Positions 33,215 through 44,900 of a stretch of 64,000 bases of DNA are shown here, piece by piece. The notes beneath the pieces were generated by a model. It did not search any database. It was not told the origin of the DNA and saw only the letters and a program-made list of their open reading frames with translations. The DNA comes from Porphyra umbilicalis (taxonomy: Eukaryota > Rhodophyta > Bangiophyceae > Bangiales > Bangiaceae), in NCBI GenBank assembly GCA_002049455.2, contig KV918995.1, positions 60,698 to 124,697 of the forward strand, written 5' to 3'. Positions within the stretch are counted from its first letter, which is position 1. Every line of letters starts with the position of its first letter. Made by a program: the position numbers and the translations under genes.

Positions 33215-34356
33215 ATGGCTCCAACCGTCCAAACAGCCAAAAGTGGCACCGTTTGGTCGTTTGGACGGTTGGAGCACTGGTGGCTGGGATCCGCTCCAAA
33301 ACTAGGGTGTGACGGGGCTGTGACGGCCCATACATAAATAGACCTGTTCACATATTCTAATCCGTCAATGCATCTCGAGGTGGCCTCGCGGGATCGCCCT
33401 TCTTTTGGAGCTTGAACGGCAGCGCCACTCCGAACAGGCCTGTTTGGAGACGCTCCGAGGCGCTTGGCCAACCCCTGGTTCCCTGTTCGGACCACGAAAG
33501 CCAATGGAAAGCGTGATACGTGGCTTGCAGACAGTTGCGAGACGATGTGGCAGTCATGAAGATTGTGTGCAGTACGTCTGCGAGAATACTGGCGTGCCAC
33601 AAAAGAGGCCCACCCCCAGAGACGTCCAGGCGAGCCCAAGTTTGAGACGTGATCTTCTTAGTTTTGGCTCTGAGTTTGGAGAGCCAGTGACAGCGCCACA
33701 CGTTACGCACACGTGGCCGTTGGGTTCGACGTCGAACCAAACCTGGGTTCGACGTCGAACCAAACCTGGGTTCGACGTCGAACCAAACCTGGGTTCGACG
33801 TCGAACCAAACCTGGGTTCGACGTCGAACCAAACCTGGGTTCGACGTCGAACCAACGGCCACGTGTGCGTAACGTGTGGCGCTGTCACTGGCTCTCCAAA
33901 CTCAGAGCCAAAACTAAGAAGATCACGTCTCAAACTTGGGCTCGCCTGGACGTCTCTGGCGGTGGGCCTCTTTTGTGGCACGCCAGTATTCTCGCAGACG
34001 TACTGCACACAATCTCCATGACTGCCACATCGTCACGCAACTGTCTGCAAGCCACGGGTCACGCTTTCTATTGGCTTTCGTGGTCCGAACAGGGAACCAG
34101 GGGTTGGCCAAACGACTCGGGGCGTTTCCAAACAGGCCAGTTTGGAGTGGTGCTGCCGTTCAAGCTCCAGAAGAAGGGCGATCCCGCGAGACGACCGCGA
34201 GATGCACTAAGGTATTAGAAAATGTGAACAGGTCTATTTATGGGTCGTCACAGCCCCGTCACACCCTAGTTTTGGAGCGGATCCCGGCCACCAGTGCTCC
34301 AACCGTCCTAACGACCAAACGGTGCCACGTTGGGCTGTTTGCACGGTTGGAGCCAT
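33215..34356. mobile_element. 1.14-kb palindromic foldback element
   Basis: The left arm from 33215 (ATGGCTCCAACCGT) to about 33722 is repeated in reverse complement from about 33854 to 34356 (ending ACGGTTGGAGCCAT). Identity is above 90 percent by eye, with scattered substitutions and small indels. The centre is an array of six palindromic 23-bp units. No coding sequence is evident; open frames in the arms are mirror images of each other. The structure matches a foldback or long-TIR non-autonomous DNA transposon. No target duplication was found at its ends. It abuts the next element, whose target duplication begins three bases after its right end. Confidence 0.85.
33723..33853. repeat. Six 23-bp units, each a 16-bp perfect palindrome
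   Basis: GGTTCGACGTCGAACC, itself a perfect palindrome, occurs six times at an exact 23-bp spacing with AAACCTG between copies. The array forms the centre of the foldback element at 33215-34356. It could hold several short hairpins inside the large one, or bind a dimeric protein at near two-turn spacing. Confidence 0.92.
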
Positions 34357-34366
34357 TGGTGGAGAT

Positions 34367-35130
34367 TAGGCTTGTTGAGTGCGCCCCGATTTTCGGGGCG
34401 CTGGTGCATAATGCGCCCCTGAGCGCCCTGAGAGCGCTCAGTGCGCCCTGAGCGCCCCTAGAGCGCCCGTTGTAGCACCCATAAATAATCATGTAGCCCC
34501 CTCTTGTTCTTAAGTTTTGACTGTGTTTCGTGGAAACTAGCGACCATCTGTGAATTTCTCTATGCATGTGAAAGAAGGACTGTTGACGGTCATCCGCAAG
34601 CCCCAATGTGTCTGCGTGCCGCCCACAGCTGCAGCTCCCAAGGACAAACAAGAAAACGGCTGAATATGTTCCAGGTGGTGATGTAGACAACCAGACCGTC
34701 CGGCCATGAGGACAAGAAACACACGCACACCATGCACAGTCACGCCGACCTATTCACGTCCGCAGCCTTGGCCAAGTAGATAGCCTTGCCAAAGATGTCT
34801 TGCAGTCGTGGGAGATGGTTGAGAAGGACGCTGCTGCTCTGGCGCCAAGACGAGAGCCATCGCTGCTGCCATGGCCACCTCCTGACGGGCCCTTCTCGCC
34901 TTACCGCTGGGACACCTGCAGCCAGGGCTGCGCGCCCATAGAGGCTGCAGACAGAGTCTTCGGGCACTCGGTCGACCACGTAGTTAAAATGTTATGACAA
35001 CTATTATTCAGACCGCCCATCAAAGCGCCCAGGAAACCGTGGGCGCTGGGCGCTCGAGCGCCCTCTGAGCGCCCATTGAGCGCCTAAAATGCGCCCAAAA
35101 AGAGCGCCCTGGACGCACTCAACAACCCTT
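34367..35130. mobile_element. hAT-like MITE with 8-bp target duplication
   Basis: GTGGAGAT flanks this 764-bp element at 34359-34366 and 35131-35138. Its ends, TAGGCTTGTTGAGTGCG and CGCACTCAACAACCCTT, pair in 15 of 17 positions as terminal inverted repeats. Next to each end are many GCGCCC/GGGCGC units in both orientations, and GTAGCACCCATAAATAAT lies at 34472-34489. No transposase is encoded. An 8-bp duplication and TAGG ends are typical of hAT elements. The element at 47999-48659 belongs to the same family. Confidence 0.78.
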
Positions 35131-35520
35131 GTGGAGATGCTCTCACATGGCGGGGATGATCCCCACGGCGCAGTGCTGAATTAAGGGTGGTTGCACGCAA
35201 GCCCGATTTTGCTCGATTCTCAGGTCCGCAACGCCTGCAGGTACATCCGCAAGCACTCCCATTTCGCAAGAATCTGAGGTTGAAGCACCTTTGCGGGTGC
35301 GAATGTCAAAAGTAGAAGGAGCCACAAGATGCAAGCAAATGATATCTCCCCAGTGAGGAAAAGCTGATAGTACAAATCAAGCAATGGGCACTCCCACACA
35401 TGTGATCTGTCCACCAATGGAAAGCACTAATTGAAGGCAAATCTGAGGCAATGATTTTGACTACCGACCGTTTGGGCGGCGTCCTGGACCAAGGCGTGAG
35501 TGAAGCGCCCGTCGGTGACA

Positions 35521-36179
35521 ACAGACAGCTCAGCAGAAGAACCAGTAGTCACCTCTGAAAGAGGTGAGGAGCGAAGCGCCCTATTCACACCCCACGAGAT
35601 GAACCTGGTGAACAGTCTACGATTACCCGCTCGAGGCGGCTCGAAGACGAGTGGCTGTGCCCCACGGCTGGCGCGGGGCTGGCAGCAGCCATCTGGCCGA
35701 CGTTACTCGTCGCCAGGTCACCGCTTGCCGACGCAGCAGCTGCGTCGTGCGCCCCGTCTGCCACCATACCCAGCGCCTCTACCCGCACCGTTGGCGCCGC
35801 CACTGGTACGGCCGTGGGGGCCGTCCCGGCCTCCGCGACCGCCGGGGTCGTCCCGGCCTCCGCTACCGCCGGGTCGGTGACGACAGGTCGGCGCCAATGC
35901 TCCCACGACGTGGGTAAACAGCGCGTCCACCCGTAGCCGGCCTCGTAGGTACCCGCCTCGATCGCAGCCGCGTGCCGCGTCGCCTGCACTGGGTCTTCCT
36001 GGGGTGGCGCGCGTGACACGGTGTACCCCCGGATGTGGGGGTAGATGCTCCGACCCTGCATGCTCTTGATGGCAATCTTGGACATGTTGCGCGCCGCGTT
36101 GGTGTCTTGCCCTACGTACGTCGCGGGACACGCGACGTTGGTGCACAGCTTGACCCCCCACAGACAGCTCAGCAGAAGA
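35521..36179. repeat. 20-bp direct repeat pair around the nuclease-like fragment
   Basis: ACAGACAGCTCAGCAGAAGA occurs at 35521-35540 and again, identical, at 36160-36179, in the same orientation. The pair encloses most of the TnpB-like sequence, although its minus-strand reading frame begins inside the right copy. It could mark an old insertion, a deletion junction, or a duplicated splice-site region. Confidence 0.8.
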
Positions 36180-36200
36180 ATGAAGAACTCCCCCACCCCC
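35585..36200 (-). pseudogene. Possible TnpB/Fanzor-type nuclease C-terminal fragment
   Basis: On the minus strand the frame reads GVKLCTNVACPATYVGQ, then DTNAARNM, then SKIAIKSMQGR, ending at a stop at 35585. The order zinc-ribbon Cys pair, D-x-NAARN with the third RuvC aspartate, then a basic helix and M-x-G-R matches the C-terminus of TnpB and of its eukaryotic relatives, the Fanzor nucleases. The usual first Cys pair and the upstream RuvC-I and RuvC-II motifs were not found, and the sequence upstream of 36200 is broken. The remaining 125 residues are Ala/Val/Thr-rich. No ATG convincingly starts this frame. The fragment is bracketed by a 20-bp direct repeat. If correct, this is a dead remnant. 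The match rests on about 35 residues. Confidence 0.42.
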
Positions 36201-39200
36201 CCCATAGCCACGTCTGGGAAGGACGCTCGGGCGCTACCCGCTTAGACGTCGCCACGCCGGCCCGTTCTGCTGCGGCCGTGCGCGGGTAGTGTGTGTAGAA
36301 GGGAGGGGGAGACGAGCGACCGCGGCACGCGCTCCCCCAGGTCCTCCCGTTTCTGCAGAACCAGCTGGTCACTTCACCAGTGCACCAGGCCGCAGCGGCA
36401 GCTCGCCCCGCCGCCGTTGCGGTTGCCGCTTCGGTTGTTGTCGACCAGGGCATGGCGGGGCGTGTCGGGGTGGGGTGGTGTGGGGGGCGTTTGGGTGTCT
36501 CTAGAAAAACAAAGTTTCTGCATGCTTCTGGCCCGGTCATGGCCGTGAGAAGTAGCAGTAGAAGCGTAAAAGTTCTTGTTCTGGGGCGGTCCTGGGTACA
36601 GCTGTGAGCAGAATGCGCAGCTATTCCGTGTCAACGGTCAAGTCCCTCTTGCCACCGGCTTACTGTAGAACTCGAGGGGAGATTGTTCTACCCAGCGCGC
36701 GTGCACGACATCTCTCGATCAATTTAATACAGGTGCAGTATGCCCTCTGCTCCAGGCTTTTGCGCCCGTCTCGTGAAGCGGAAGGCGCAGTGATTTCGCG
36801 CTGGCCACATTCGGGGCAGGACGCATCGCATTCAGACGCTTGCACTGGTGTAAGGAAAGCTATGACTATGACAGGTTCCAGAAGCACAGAACATAGACGT
36901 TTGCGGCTAAAAGTTACGAAATCCTTCCAGTATGATATGCTGGAGGGGGGGGCCCCAACATGTTGAGGCCCAGAATCGAGCAAAACCGGGCTTGTTTGTA
37001 ACCGCCCTTTGAGCAGCACAGCGCGGGGGCTGATGGAGGGAGAGCGGGCAGCAATGACCATCAACGCGGTGCTCGGCCCACGGGCCCATGATTAGAGACG
37101 AAACAACAATGAATTGTTTTTTAAGGGGCCATGCAGCACGCAACACCGCCCAGCAACGCCCAGCAACGCCCAGCAACGCCCAGCAACGCCCGGCATCGTG
37201 TCCAGGGGTGATGTCAAGCGACTCGTCCGGGCGCGACCTTGTGCCTATTTTTTTTCGCGCATCCACGCCTTCGCTCTGGATCTGAAGAAGCAAACGATAG
37301 AATTTTGCCTACGCAACACCTTTGCCATTTCTGCGTGAGCGTTTTGCACCCAGCGAAGGTTTTTTAGTATTACGGACAGCCGGTATTCAATCCAAGACTT
37401 CTTCTTCACTGCTGGATCATTGTGGGCCGGCCGACGCTCGGCCACGCGGCTGAGACTTTGTTCCCTCGTTGTCCTTTTGCGAGAGGAATGGTGGAGGGAA
37501 GTGTCGCTGGCGAGGTGGGGTGGCATCCGTTAGGTCTTGGAGGTGCCGCGGCCAAAGGGGCGCCGCCAACACATCCGCGGCTGGGCCATCCCAAAACGTG
37601 GCCTTTGAGTCGTTGGCAGGCAGGCACGACACCGACAAACGGTGGCGGTCACGGGCAGGTACAATTGGTACGTGATGGTCGACGCCACGCACTGGGTCGA
37701 CCTCATTGCGTCTATTCAACAGCACAGGGCGAGCCCAGTCACTCGGTGTGCCTCGAACAGCGTCAGAAATTCGCCCAATACTACGCTTCAGTCGTGAATC
37801 GCAAGAGACGCACGCACCGCTGCTTTTTCATTCAAATCTACTCCAACAAAGTTGCAGCATTCCAAAAAAGAATGCAGTCGCCTTGAAGCGTTCGCTGATC
37901 TCCGCGATAAAACAAGATCCCATCGTCACCCAAGGCCAGAAAATTGTAGCGAACTGACCGAGGAGCCTGGCAGATCCTGCGATGTGCACCGATTGCGTGC
38001 CTTGCACCACGCCCGTGGCGGCCCCCAAAAAGGGGAATGACGGCGGGGTGGAACCATGCAGCAAGAGGGATCGGTTGGGCGGTGGGACTGCATACGCAAC
38101 GGCCTACCGACGGCGCCGCTCGCCTCGCCGCATCACGCAAGGCGCTGAGACAGTTTGTCAGCCGATGGTCTGTCTGCCAAGAGCGGAGGGGAGCCCCTGC
38201 GGCGGCGCCCAGACTGGTGCGCGCGCCAAGCGGCAGCGGTGGGAGGGGGGGGAGAGGCAGACCCTGGGCCACCTGGCGAACGGCGCGCGACTCGAGGCGC
38301 GGCCGCCGCACCGCGCCGTGCGCCGCGCCGTGCCGTGCCGCGCCCGCCGCCGCGCAATCCGGGTTTGGGGCGGCAACGCCGGCAGCGCGCCACTGGGACG
38401 TGCGGCGGGACGGGCGGGGTGCGGGCTGCCGCGTGGAAAGGCAGAGCCGCGTGACGGCGGCAGCCCCCCCAGAGAGCAGAGGGGGAGGAGGGGCAACCGC
38501 GGTGGTGACGGCGCACTCGCGGTCGCCGCACCGTGTTTTCGGCCACCCGTGCGGCAGGCGCCGACGCGGTGGGCGGGCGCGTACCCCCCAATGCGGCCGC
38601 GCGGGGCGCGCCGGCCGGGCAGTGGAGGTGGCGGCGGGTACTCGGTATGGCAGTCTGGTCGCGGGGCGCGGCGGCAGCGGCAGCGGACACCGCGCGGGGG
38701 CACTGGGCTCCCACCCACCCTTTTTTTTTAGACTGCTCGGCCGGCTCCTAGACCCATTGGCGTTGACACACTCGGCGGCGCGGTGGCGGAGCACCGCCCC
38801 TCGGCGCTCATTGCCGGCGGCTCGCCCCGCGTGGGTGGGCCGGCTACATCGTCGCCGGGCGCCGGTGCTTGTGGGCCTGCGGTCGTATGGACATCGTCGA
38901 TGCGCTCGTCGACCCGACTCATCCAGTCCACTGTTGGCCACCCGAGCGCGCTTTGCGGGGAGCTCCAAAGCAGCTAGTGGCGGGTTGTGACCGGTTGCCT
39001 ATGGGTGGGTGGCGTGTCGTCCATGTCTGGTCGCGGCGGCAGGGTGGTGCAATTGATGCATTTGCGAGACGTGCCGACTTGCTGCCCCACAGCGGCCGTT
39101 GACGGTCGCCCCTCGTGAGCTCAACGACTCTCCACCTACTGGGGTCAGCTTGTTTTTCCCGGCGCATGACGGCCGCCCCTCCTCGCGGGTGTCAAACACT

Positions 39201-40037
39201 CCGCCGGTTAAGCCGGACGGCCGATCGGCGCGCGGGGGCAAGGCGTCACGGCGCTTGCTTCTTCAACGGACGAGGAATGTGCGGGCGAGTGCAGCACTGC
39301 GCCTGCTCTGGGGCGCCCCGCCGCGGCCGTTTGTCCGGCGTCCGTCCCCCTGGGGGGAGCCACTCGTGTGAGCGACGGACCGCGATCAGCGCCCGCCTGT
39401 GTCGTCATTATTCTCATCCCCTCGTGTCGTTACTGGCGCACGCGTTTGGTCGATGGCCGCGGGTCGGTTGCGGGCGGCCGCGGTGCCCCGCATCTCTCTG
39501 CCCAAGCGCGGTCACACCCTGGCGGCAACCTCGTGGAGATGTCTGCCCGAGTACGCAAGATGCTTTTCCAGCACTCCCTGATCATGCTGCGGTCCCGAGC
39601 GAGAACCCCCGATGCTGCGCTCATCGCCTGACTGTTGTGAAGGCCGTGGCCTCATCGGCGGCCACGTGCACGGTCGGGCGCTCGTTCAACTGGGCGCGGT
39701 CGCCTCGAGTGCAAGTAAACGAGGCGCTTTCGCTGTGCTACATAGCACAGTGGTCATGCCGGCCGACCAAAGGCAGATTGCTGAGCAACCGGACGTCAGG
39801 AGCTGGTGGCAACGGCGTTGGGGCATCCCCGCAATTTTCAAGGTGCTTTCCTGCGCTGGACGCTGTCGCGACATCCCCCTATCATCATCGTCTGCTTGCA
39901 TGATGTGCAGTGGAGCGTTTATGTACAAGAGGCCCCGCCGACGACGCCACTTCCCGTCAACCCCCGCCGCGGCTGGGAGGGACAGGCGACGCGGCTCGCG
40001 GCGCCGGTTGCCCGCGCTCCAACCGTCACCGCCACCG
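36201..40037. other. Long region without a supported gene
   Basis: The region holds a fourfold 10-bp repeat at 37151-37190 and GC-rich stretches at 38070-38700 and 39050-39550. Several minus-strand frames have ordered-looking pieces (for example KKKSWIEYRLSVILKNLRWV near 37400, and RSVRYNFLALGDDGILFYRG near 37930), but none has a recognisable domain or start. These may be decayed transposon coding sequence. The stretch just before 40037 is probably 3' non-coding sequence of the bHLH gene. Confidence 0.4.
37151..37190. repeat. CAGCAACGCC repeated four times
   Basis: Four exact 10-bp units, with one degenerate copy on each side. No coding frame uses them convincingly. Confidence 0.85.
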
Positions 40038-41942
40038 TCAGAGTCCCCCCGTGTGACCTTCGTCCGTCGGGCCCTCCGCGGCGCTGCTACCGGCGCCACC
40101 ACCCTCCCCTTCCTCGTTCCCTTGGTCGTCGCCAGGGCCCCTGTAGCTGGGGTCCCCACCGGTGTGGCTCGAGGCGGCAGCGCCGCCGCTCGGCCCACCG
40201 CCGCCCCCGCCGGGGCCCTTGGCGCCGTACGGTTGCATCATGTCGGGCCGCCGCTTGCTCATCTCGTTTTGGCACCACTGCAGGGTGTAGTCCAAGATCT
40301 CGGCCTTCTTTTTGGTCGGCACGCCAAGCGCCTCGCCCAGCAGCGCGATCTTGTTGTCAATCTTGAGCCGCGAGTTTTTCGTGTGGAAGTTGTGCCGCGC
40401 CCGCTGCGCCTCCTTGTCTTCCTGCGTCGTCCGCCGCGTCGGCTTCATGATCCCGCCCGTGCCGACGAGGCCGGCGCTACCACCGAGGCCGACAGGTCCT
40501 CCGAGCCCTCCATCGCCGCCTCCCGTCGCCGACTCCCCGACGCGGCCACGACCGGCGCCGAGGCCGAGGCCCATCCCGCCGGCCACGCCAGGCAAGCCGC
40601 CGGAGAAGGCGGCGTCCCGACCCCCAAACGCCCCCGTGTTGAGGCCAAACCCCACCCCTGCCTGTCCCGGCGGTCGCGCTCCAGACCGGTCAGGGTTGAG
40701 AGCGACCATGTTGACGCCCCGCCGGATTTCCTCGTTGCTCGACGCGCCCATCGGCTCGTTGCCGAGGAAACCAAAGCCGCCAACGCCAGCGCCCGAGGCG
40801 GAGCCACCCAGCCCAGCACCGGCCTGCTGCGCTGGAGGCGCCGCCCCAAAGGGGACCTCCGCCCCGGGCGGTCGATACTGCCCGCCAGTCGCAAGGGGGG
40901 TTGGCCGTCGAGGGAAACCCCGACCGCCGCTAGCCGCACCGCCCGCACCGTATGCCGGCGGCACCATCAGCGGCATGGGCTGCTGCTGCGGAGACGGATT
41001 GCGCTGAAACTGGCCCGACTGGTACCCTTGCTGCTGCTCCGGGTGCGGCTGATGACGCAACTGGTTGTCCGGGCGGTCGAGCTGCCTGAGCCGATGTTGT
41101 CTGTCCTGACCTTGTGGTTGCTGCTGCTGTCCTTGCTGCTGCTGGAGGTGTTGCACGTGCAGGGGTGGATGCTGCATTGGTTGGCCCTGGTGCAGCGGTT
41201 GTCCAGGTACTTGCTGTTGACTTCCCTGCTGCGGATGGCCTTGCGCGTCTTGTAAGCCGCGGCCACGTCCACGGGAGAGCGCGCTGGCATCCGCCGCACC
41301 TGGTCCCTGGAACATGAGCGACTGGAGCGCGTCTCCTCCACCACCGCCACCCGCGCTCATCAGCCGGGACTGGTCGTATGGGCTGCGGCCGTACTGGCCG
41401 CCTTGTTGATCGTGGGCGCCCTGGAGCATTGTGTGCAACGCCGTCGCCGGTGGTTGGATACCCGGTTGCTGCTGCTGCATGTTTTGCATCATCGGCAGCT
41501 CCGCTTGGCCCAGCTGCCCGTGCGCAAACACCCCGTCGCCGCCGTCGCTGTACCCCCCTTGAGCACCAAAGTGCCCCACCTGGCCGCCCAGAGGGTCGGT
41601 CAAGGAGGGGAAACCGCTCGTCCCGCCCCGCATGCCGGCCGTCCCATGATCCCCCGCGTCCCCGCCGTCCCCTGCACTGCCGCTCCCGCCACCGGCGCCG
41701 GCCCCCGAGTGGAACATGCCTCCACCCCCACCGCCGCCGCCGCCGCCACCGCTCTGCCCAACGTCGGCGCCGCCGCCGAGGTGGGCCCCCGGGCTGCTGC
41801 GGTTGCCCCCGACTCGGCCGCTCGCTCCGGTGCCGCCGGCGGGATCATCGCCACCACCTATTGGAGGCTGCTGCAACCAGGGCTCCTCTGCGTTGGGCGG
41901 CGGGGCTCCCCTGCCGCCCATACCTCTCCTCCTTGAGTCCAT
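40038..41942 (-). CDS. Q/G-rich bHLH-like transcription factor
   Basis: A single exon of 634 residues starts at an ATG at 41942 and stops at 40038. Residues 1-500 are disordered: Gly-rich, then a Gln-rich part at about 170-300 (poly-QQ and HPQQGSQQQVPGQPLHQGQ), then Gly/Pro/Arg. Residues about 510-560 form one conserved block: EAQRARHNFHTKNSRLKIDN, then KIALLGEALG, a short loop, then KKKAEILDYTLQWCQ. This aligns without gaps to a bHLH basic region, helix 1, loop and helix 2, as I know them from MITF-type factors. His517 and Arg525 match basic-region positions 5 and 13, but position 9, normally Glu, is Thr521. A nuclear DNA-binding regulator is inferred, activating through the Gln-rich region. 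There is no leucine zipper after helix 2. The long single exon and clean frame make this one of the most reliable genes here. Confidence 0.68.
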   Translation of the reverse strand: MDSRRRGMGGRGAPPPNAEEPWLQQPPIGGGDDPAGGTGASGRVGGNRSSPGAHLGGGADVGQSGGGGGGGGGGGMFHSGAGAGGGSGSAGDGGDAGDHGTAGMRGGTSGFPSLTDPLGGQVGHFGAQGGYSDGGDGVFAHGQLGQAELPMMQNMQQQQPGIQPPATALHTMLQGAHDQQGGQYGRSPYDQSRLMSAGGGGGGDALQSLMFQGPGAADASALSRGRGRGLQDAQGHPQQGSQQQVPGQPLHQGQPMQHPPLHVQHLQQQQGQQQQPQGQDRQHRLRQLDRPDNQLRHQPHPEQQQGYQSGQFQRNPSPQQQPMPLMVPPAYGAGGAASGGRGFPRRPTPLATGGQYRPPGAEVPFGAAPPAQQAGAGLGGSASGAGVGGFGFLGNEPMGASSNEEIRRGVNMVALNPDRSGARPPGQAGVGFGLNTGAFGGRDAAFSGGLPGVAGGMGLGLGAGRGRVGESATGGGDGGLGGPVGLGGSAGLVGTGGIMKPTRRTTQEDKEAQRARHNFHTKNSRLKIDNKIALLGEALGVPTKKKAEILDYTLQWCQNEMSKRRPDMMQPYGAKGPGGGGGGPSGGAAASSHTGGDPSYRGPGDDQGNEEGEGGGAGSSAAEGPTDEGHTGGL

Positions 41943-44900
41943 CCCCGCACGACTAGCGACGGTGGCGGGGCGTCACGGCTCCCACCGCCGACGGGTGAAC
42001 AGAGTGGAGGCCCCCCCCGTGCGTGCAGCGGGTTCTTGGTCGCGCGACCACGGCGGCGCGCACGTCGACGTCGGTGCGCGCGAGCGCACCCTGCGAGCAA
42101 TTCTCTCGGCGGCGGCGGCGGCTCCTCTACAGTGTCGCACGCACGTCGCACGCACGCAACGGTGGCAAGGAGACAAGGGGGGGGGGGAGCGCGGGGCGGG
42201 GGTGCGGCGGCGGCCCGCGAGGGGCGCACCCACAACTCGCAACTCGTCAACCACCTGAGAAGACGGGCTTCAAAGCCGGCACCGATGTGCACCACAAGCT
42301 GCCGGCGAGGAGAGCCACAAGAGGAGTGCCCACCCTGCAGGTCCAGGTACTATCGAGCCCACCTCCTCCCCCCCCCCTGCTCCCGCCGCTCCGTCGCCGC
42401 CCTCGTCCCGGCAGCCGCCCTCTCCCCCGCACCTGCCGACAGCTTACGCACGGAGCGGCTGACACCGCATCCGTCGCGGCGTGCCACCGAGGGGAACAAG
42501 CCGCCGGCCACGGTGGCACGTTTGACGGGTGCGTGGAGGAAAAAAGACTGTACCGGAGACGCGACCCCCACACGCCCACACCGTGGCAACTCTGTAGACA
42601 AACACGAGCACGACCGTCTGCGACACAGTGCGTCTCCTTCAGGCGGTGCAGACGCTCGCGACACGCGGCGTCCAAGGTCAAGGGATTGGGGAGTGACGGC
42701 AGAGCGAGCCGCGGGGAACACGTCCGTGTCGCGACGCCCAGGCCCCCCGCGGCAACCAGCAGGTCAAAGGACAAATGATGTAGGTGCCGAGACGGTCCGT
42801 CTGCTCCCGTCACACCAGTTGGAGGCGGCCAGAGGGCAAGCGGCACCCACCCCCCCCCCTCCCCCCCTGAATTGCCGACGAACGTGGCACAATGCCAAAC
42901 GGGGCGCTCGCGACGGCTTCCTGCCCGCCTGTCCGCCCCCTCCCGACCCGCGTCTCTCCCGCCCACCAACAGCCCCACCCGTCAGCTTCCCTCCTGATGC
43001 CCGTGAGCCGTTGAGGCTGGATGGCTCGAGAACTGAGGCGGCCCGAGGACAATGAGAGGCCGGCCAGTCACACGCAGCCCGACCAGTCACACCCAGTCCG
43101 CCCAGTGCACAAGCTCCCGAGACTACGTGGGGGCACGGCAGCGCGATTGTTGGAGGCCAGCAACAGCTGCCACAAGGATGCCCGCACACGCCGGGGCGAG
43201 CCAAGGCGCCTGGCCGCTGGCTGTCCCTCAAAACAGCACTTGAACTGTGGGAAGAGCAGACTCGGTTATGTGCAGACGGGTCGAGCGCGTGCTCTGCTGT
43301 TCCCCCGCTGGCCCTCGACCCCCCCACGGGCGTCAACCTGAATCGAATACGCGGCCGCCTTGGGTTCCCAACACACAGAACCCCACAGAGCCACACAGGG
43401 CCTCACAGAGCCCCACAGAGCCATACGGGGCCACACGGAGCCACGCCGACTAGTGGCGGTGTGGGTGGTGCCTGTTGATTTGGTGGGCGCCTGCCCCCTG
43501 CGCGGCCGTCAGCCTGCCCGACTAGCTCGCAGAGGAGGGAATACAGAACCTCCTCAGCCACCGAAAGGGGCATGTGGGTCCAACAATGGTTTCTTGACCC
43601 TTCGGGAAAGAAGCCGTCAAAAGGCACCCCCTCCCCGGCTGAGACCGCATGGCAAAGGCGCTCGCTGTGGCGAGACTGCCTGCGCCCATGCCTCCTGCTG
43701 GTGTTCTGGCGGTGTTCGCTTCACCGCAACCAGGACCGTCGCCGTCACTTGGATACAGTGGGATGAATCTCGAGAGGCGGACCCTGCGGTGGCCGTCCGG
43801 TGGGTGGCAAGCGCAGACCCGCTGGCGAGGGTTGGTGCGTCGTCAAGCGCATCATCCCACGCCTAGTTAAGGCCCAGTGTATCCGCTCTTACGGGTTTTT
43901 GAAGGCTTTGCTGCACATGGTTGGCTCCTACATCCAAATGCAACTTCTCATTGGGCGACTGCCTTCATGTCAGTTATTTTCTATCGTCTGTTGAAAGGAA
44001 GCGTACTTATTTCGCCAGATCGCGACGTGGCCAATCCCACCAGCGCTCAAGGACCAGCACGGGACGATGGCGAGCGAATCGCTTTCGGTCGTTGCGCGAA
44101 TCTTGAATAGGTCGCGTTGGAGGTTGGCACAACGGAATCGAGCTCGCACCAACGAGTGCCTGGCGCTCCGGCGGCAAAAACGGCATAGCTCCGCCCCTAC
44201 TGGACCATGTGAGCTCCTCTTGAGCTTCATACGCTGGGCTTCAACTCACGATGCTATGCATGCGCACCACGTCGAAGAACAGTGGCACACAAAAAAGATA
44301 GTCGGAGAGCCCCTGGCGCCCGTTTCTCGGGCCATATGGGGTCGGCAAAGAGGGGGAACCTATGGAATACACTTTCTGAGGCCATATTCGTGCTCAGCGC
44401 ACATGCTTTACCCGGAGTGGCATAGGGGGAGGTCCCAAAACACCGACGGTCGGTGATAACGACCCCCCCCCCCCCCCTGGTGCGATTTTGGTAGGCCGCA
44501 CTAGTGCAAGGCAGGTCATAACTCCTGCTGTGTTGGTCCGTTGGTGGGTTTCTGTAGCTCGATGCGTGCGTCTCGACGCCTCTATGCTGAGGATATCAGA
44601 ACCGCTTGTGCATTATGTCGCACACGAAAGGTAGGCATGGTGCCCCGGGCGCCCGTTTATGTAGGTTTCAGGAGAAGGCGCGCGCAGTCGACGCAAAGGT
44701 ACGCCCATATCGTGCCTCCAAAGGACTGCACGACGTCTACTGTGGTTGCCCTGTTTCCCATTCACAATAACCAGAAAAAAGGGGGGGGGGTACGTAGATA
44801 GTACGCGGAAAATGTGAGTGTCTCTGTTGCAGTCTGCAGGACCCAGCCGCTCCCCCCCCCTCCCCCCGCTCCGCTGCGGGCTGCTCCTCACAAAACGGTC

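Noticed and set aside
33723-33853. Regularly spaced palindromic repeats resembling a CRISPR array.
   Set aside because: The spacing is 23 bp with an identical 7-base spacer each time, so there are no variable spacers. It lies at the centre of a foldback element in a eukaryotic genome.
36660-37064. Minus-strand CDASCPECGQRE looks like a zinc-ribbon and might be the missing first Cys pair of the TnpB-like fragment.
   Set aside because: It is about 600 bases upstream, in a separate frame with intervening stops, and the surrounding residues do not resemble a RuvC domain.
38037-38990. Long overlapping ORFs on both strands in the GC-rich island at 38.1-38.7 kb.
   Set aside because: Codon composition is Arg/Ala/Gly-dominated in all frames and no motif or start stands out.
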